DNA of 64,000 nt from Lachnospiraceae bacterium (GTDB lineage: Bacteria; Bacillota; Clostridia; Lachnospirales; Lachnospiraceae), in the NCBI GenBank assembly GCA_016284315.1, contig JAEEOO010000033.1:1-64000 (forward strand), in the 5' to 3' direction. Every line of letters begins with the position of its first letter. Position 1 is the first letter of the stretch. The position numbers were made by a program, and so were the translations under genes. Shown here one piece after another: positions 61,441 through 64,000 of this stretch. A model generated the notes under the pieces. The model had not been told where the DNA came from and did not search any database. It worked only from the letters and a program-made list of their open reading frames with translations.

Positions 61441-63603
61441 TTATTTATTCTCTATTTTAGTTCCGCTAACTGCGAAGTTAAATTCTGCGGGCTTGGTGCC
61501 GGTTAAGGCGTTACTTCTGCTGTCGGGCTGATGGGTTCCGACGTAAACTGTAATGTCGCCATCAACGGTTACTTCGTTCTTTCCAAGGTGAAGTCCAAGG
61601 GCATCGTTGGGAAGATCTACTTCCACATGCTGAAGCTCACCGGGAAGAAGCGTTACCTTCTTAAGTCCCTTAAGTTGCCACTTGGGAGCTCCCTCTTTGT
61701 GAACAGAAACATAAACCTGAAGGGTTTCTGCTGCAGAAAGCTTACCAAGGTTTGTAAAGTCTGCACTTACTTTTATGCCACCATCAGCCTGAGGAGTAGC
61801 AACTTCATTGGTAACCTCGATGGGGCTGTATGAAAGACCGTATCCGAAGGGATAAAGTGCTTCCTGCTCCATATATCTGTAGGTTCTGCCCTTCATAGCA
61901 TAATCGGTGAAATCGGGAAGTTCATCAACTTCGTGATAAAAAGTGATGGGAAGCTTTCCTTCGGGGCTGTTCTCGCCAAAGAGGATCTTTGCTACCGCAA
62001 GTCCGCCCTGTGCTCCGGGATATCCCGCATAGAGATAAGCTGCAGCCTTCTCCTCTGCGCCCTGCATCTGCATTGCACTTCCTGCCATAAGGACAAGGAT
62101 AACAGGCTTTCCGCTCTCTAAGCATGTATCAACTATAAGCTGCTGATTTCCGGGAAGCTTAAGGTCTCTCTTGTCGCCGGATCCGTACTGGTTACCGGTA
62201 TCGCCCTCTTCTCCTTCAAGAGTCGCATCAAGACCAACAACTACGATAACTACATCCGAGTAATTGCAGATGGTCTTTACTTCGCTGATACGGTCATTCT
62301 CGATACCGAGATTTTCAACTCTGTCTTTGTAAAGGTGACATCCTTCGGAATAAAGGACTCTTGTCTCTTCTTTTGCATTCTCTCTTATATATCTCTGAAT
62401 TCCTTCAAGTACGGTGATGTACTCTGAAGCGGTTCCTTCGTAGTTACCAACAAGAGCTCTTCTTGAGTTTGCGTTAGGTCCGATAACGCCTAAAGTCTTT
62501 ATCTTTGAAAGATCAAGAGGAAGTGCATTATTCCTGTTCTCAAGAAGTGTCATACTCTTAAGAGCAACCTGAAGGTTAAACTCTCTGTTAGCTTTAGTAT
62601 CAACTGACATGTAATCGATCTTGTCGAAAGGATTGTCATTAACCTCTCCAAGAAGTCCCAGCTTCATACGTGTAGTGAAGAGATTTACGCACATCTCATC
62701 AAGTCTCTCTTCTGAAACCTTACCGTCCTTGATGGCAAGATTAAGAAGTTCGAAGCAGTTACCGCAGTTAACGTCACATCCGTTGTTTGCTGCAAGAGCA
62801 GCTGAATCTTCAAGATCCTTGGTAAGACCATGGCCTTCGTTAAGATCCTTAAGGGCCCAGCAGTCACTGGTTACATGTCCCTTAAAGTTCCACATATCAC
62901 GAAGAATATCGATAAGGAGAGTCTTGCTTGCACAGCATGCCTCACCATTGGTTCTGTTGTAAGCGCCCATTACGGCTTCAACCTTTGCATCCTCAACAAG
63001 AACCTTGAATGCAGGAAGGTAGGTCTCCCAAAGGTCGATGTCGCTGACCTCGGCATTGAAGCTGTGTCTGATATCTTCGGGACCGGAATGAACTGCAAAG
63101 TGCTTTGCGCAAGCGGCAGCCTTCATGTACTTCTCGTCATGTCCCTGAATACCGTCAACAAATCTCTTTCCGAGTCTTGATGTAAGATAAGGATCCTCTC
63201 CGAAGGTCTCATGTCCTCTTCCCCATCTGGGATCGCGGAAAATGTTGATGTTGGGAGACCAGAAGGTCAGTCCCTTATAAATATCTGTATCGTTATATTT
63301 CTGCTGCTCATTGTACTTTGCTCTTCCCTCTGTTGAGATCACATCAGCGATCTTTTCGAGAAGGTCTTCGTCAAAGCTTCCTGCGCTGGTAATGGCCTGA
63401 GGAAATACTGTTGCAACACCTGCACGGGCAACGCCGTGAAGGGCCTCATTCCACCAGTTGTACGCCTTGATGCCGAGACGGTCAACTGCTTTTGCCCAGT
63501 TGGTAGTCTGGCTGACTTTCTCATCCAGGGTCATCTGAGCTACAAGCGCTTTTGCCTTTTCGCGAAACTGCTCATTAAGCTGTTCGTTCCTTGTCATGTC
63601 CAT
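61441..63603 (-). CDS. GH3 beta-xylosidase-type glycoside hydrolase, intracellular
   Basis: 720 residues. GH3 domain 1 (about 15-320): NWWNEALHGVARAG, FWSPNINIFRDPRWGRGHETFGEDP, KHFAVHSGPE, and nucleophile Asp in VTSDCWAL. Domain 2 (about 380-590): LGVIGPNANSR and GLDATLEGEEGD (acid/base region). The C-terminal Fn3-like domain ends EVTVDGDITVYVGTH. The NWWNEALHG form is typical of xylan 1,4-beta-xylosidases. No signal peptide, so it works on imported xylo-oligosaccharides. It starts 17 bp after the GH115 stop. Confidence 0.93.
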   Translation of the reverse strand: MDMTRNEQLNEQFREKAKALVAQMTLDEKVSQTTNWAKAVDRLGIKAYNWWNEALHGVARAGVATVFPQAITSAGSFDEDLLEKIADVISTEGRAKYNEQQKYNDTDIYKGLTFWSPNINIFRDPRWGRGHETFGEDPYLTSRLGKRFVDGIQGHDEKYMKAAACAKHFAVHSGPEDIRHSFNAEVSDIDLWETYLPAFKVLVEDAKVEAVMGAYNRTNGEACCASKTLLIDILRDMWNFKGHVTSDCWALKDLNEGHGLTKDLEDSAALAANNGCDVNCGNCFELLNLAIKDGKVSEERLDEMCVNLFTTRMKLGLLGEVNDNPFDKIDYMSVDTKANREFNLQVALKSMTLLENRNNALPLDLSKIKTLGVIGPNANSRRALVGNYEGTASEYITVLEGIQRYIRENAKEETRVLYSEGCHLYKDRVENLGIENDRISEVKTICNYSDVVIVVVGLDATLEGEEGDTGNQYGSGDKRDLKLPGNQQLIVDTCLESGKPVILVLMAGSAMQMQGAEEKAAAYLYAGYPGAQGGLAVAKILFGENSPEGKLPITFYHEVDELPDFTDYAMKGRTYRYMEQEALYPFGYGLSYSPIEVTNEVATPQADGGIKVSADFTNLGKLSAAETLQVYVSVHKEGAPKWQLKGLKKVTLLPGELQHVEVDLPNDALGLHLGKNEVTVDGDITVYVGTHQPDSRSNALTGTKPAEFNFAVSGTKIENK

Positions 63604-63620
63604 AAATGAGTCTCTCCTTT

Positions 63621-64000
63621 TTAATCATTTATCCAATCGGCCTGTTTTCCGATATAACCTTCTGCCCATCCGGTGCTGCTCTGTCTTACGAGAATTCTCT
63701 CAAGAACAACTCCGGGATCCATGGCATAGATCTTTAATGTATTCTCTCCCTCTTTTGCAGGAAGAACAATGCTTGAGAAATGGTTCTGGGTAAGAACTCC
63801 TTCTGCCCACTGAGAACAGCTTCTCTCACCGCCGTCATATCCGGGGCAAACAGTATCTGTGATTGCTACGGCTCCGCCGTTTAAAGTTACTCCGACGCTC
63901 ATAGCATTTCCCTTAACAACCGGGTTATTGGGTGCGGTAACAAGAGTGATCTCCACATCATGATCCTCTGCGAGGTCAAACTTAAACTCTGCTGAAGGAG
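63621..64000 (-). CDS. GH115 alpha-glucuronidase, C-terminal fragment (window edge)
   Basis: The frame stays open to position 64000, so only the last about 126 codons are seen; the track's GTG start at 63956 is internal. The C-terminal beta domain with FSSIVLPAKEGENTLKIYAMDPGVVLERILV matches the GH115 C-terminal domain. GH115 removes (4-O-methyl)glucuronic acid from xylan. The GH3 gene follows at 17 bp. The catalytic part lies outside the window. Confidence 0.75.
   Translation of the reverse strand, partial: PSAEFKFDLAEDHDVEITLVTAPNNPVVKGNAMSVGVTLNGGAVAITDTVCPGYDGGERSCSQWAEGVLTQNHFSSIVLPAKEGENTLKIYAMDPGVVLERILVRQSSTGWAEGYIGKQADWIND

Noticed and set aside
1-64000. CRISPR arrays
   Set aside because: No evenly spaced repeats with unique spacers and no cas gene were found. 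The VD tract and TTACTACTTT copies are not CRISPR-like.
1-64000. tRNA and rRNA genes
   Set aside because: No cloverleaf with a TTCRANNC arm or rRNA core stretches was noticed; a tRNAscan run would be decisive.

Overview
The window looks like a chromosome segment of a hemicellulose- and pectin-degrading Firmicute of the Lachnospiraceae (a Butyrivibrio/Pseudobutyrivibrio-like organism is my best guess). This rests on gene content, strong AGGAGG ribosome sites, AT-rich spacers, the mraZ-rsmH-ftsL-PBP-ftsW-ftsQ-ftsZ order, a PadR/DUF1700/DUF4097 operon, and the plant cell-wall enzymes. The genus is inference; no rRNA or tRNA gene was seen.

Layout. 1-4.0 kb is an accessory edge: an incomplete secreted protein, a lipoprotein, a degenerate C15-peptidase-like protein, a small XRE regulator, and a tyrosine recombinase abutting core genes. 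4.1-7.5 kb holds glycolytic tpiA, pgk and gap, with a terminator after gap and a strongly folded 170-bp element between pgk and tpiA. 7.6-13.1 kb carries housekeeping genes (MATE exporter, PHP phosphatase, mnmA, nrdR) and small conserved unknowns. 13.2-20.6 kb is a compact division cluster without any mur genes. mraZ is preceded by a typical promoter and repeated AGTGGGA boxes. lgt and ychF follow.

23-34 kb is a surface/polysaccharide region: a secreted protein of unknown role, an intracellular GH43 enzyme, and a 2313-residue surface-anchored pectin enzyme joining a pectin methylesterase (CE8) and a pectate lyase (PL9), with a cre-like operator upstream. A PPi-type phosphofructokinase follows. 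35.9-43.4 kb has a string of same-strand genes (an EAL phosphodiesterase, patatin, an AlkZ-related protein, a lipoprotein, GNAT) and the PadR-DUF1700-DUF4097 operon with its operator.

43.6-52.7 kb holds a second, larger EAL phosphodiesterase with PAS-like segments, a DUF624 membrane protein, a small protein made of four FliM-N-terminus-like motifs, and a 1580-residue MBG-type surface protein. 53-58 kb has a sugar isomerase with DUF4867, then a two-component system with a DUF975 membrane protein. 58.3-64 kb contains a sucrose-phosphorylase remnant, a MITE-like palindrome, and an apparent xylan-utilisation operon: GH115 alpha-glucuronidase (cut by the window edge), GH3 beta-xylosidase, xylulokinase and a U32-like cysteine-rich protein.

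Together the genes suggest extracellular de-esterification and cleavage of pectin, uptake of oligosaccharides, intracellular trimming of xylo-oligosaccharides, and flow through xylulose and a PPi-linked glycolysis. Themes worth a second look are the four-copy FliM-like motif protein, REP/MITE-like sequences sitting on stop codons, and several promoters placed inside inverted repeats.
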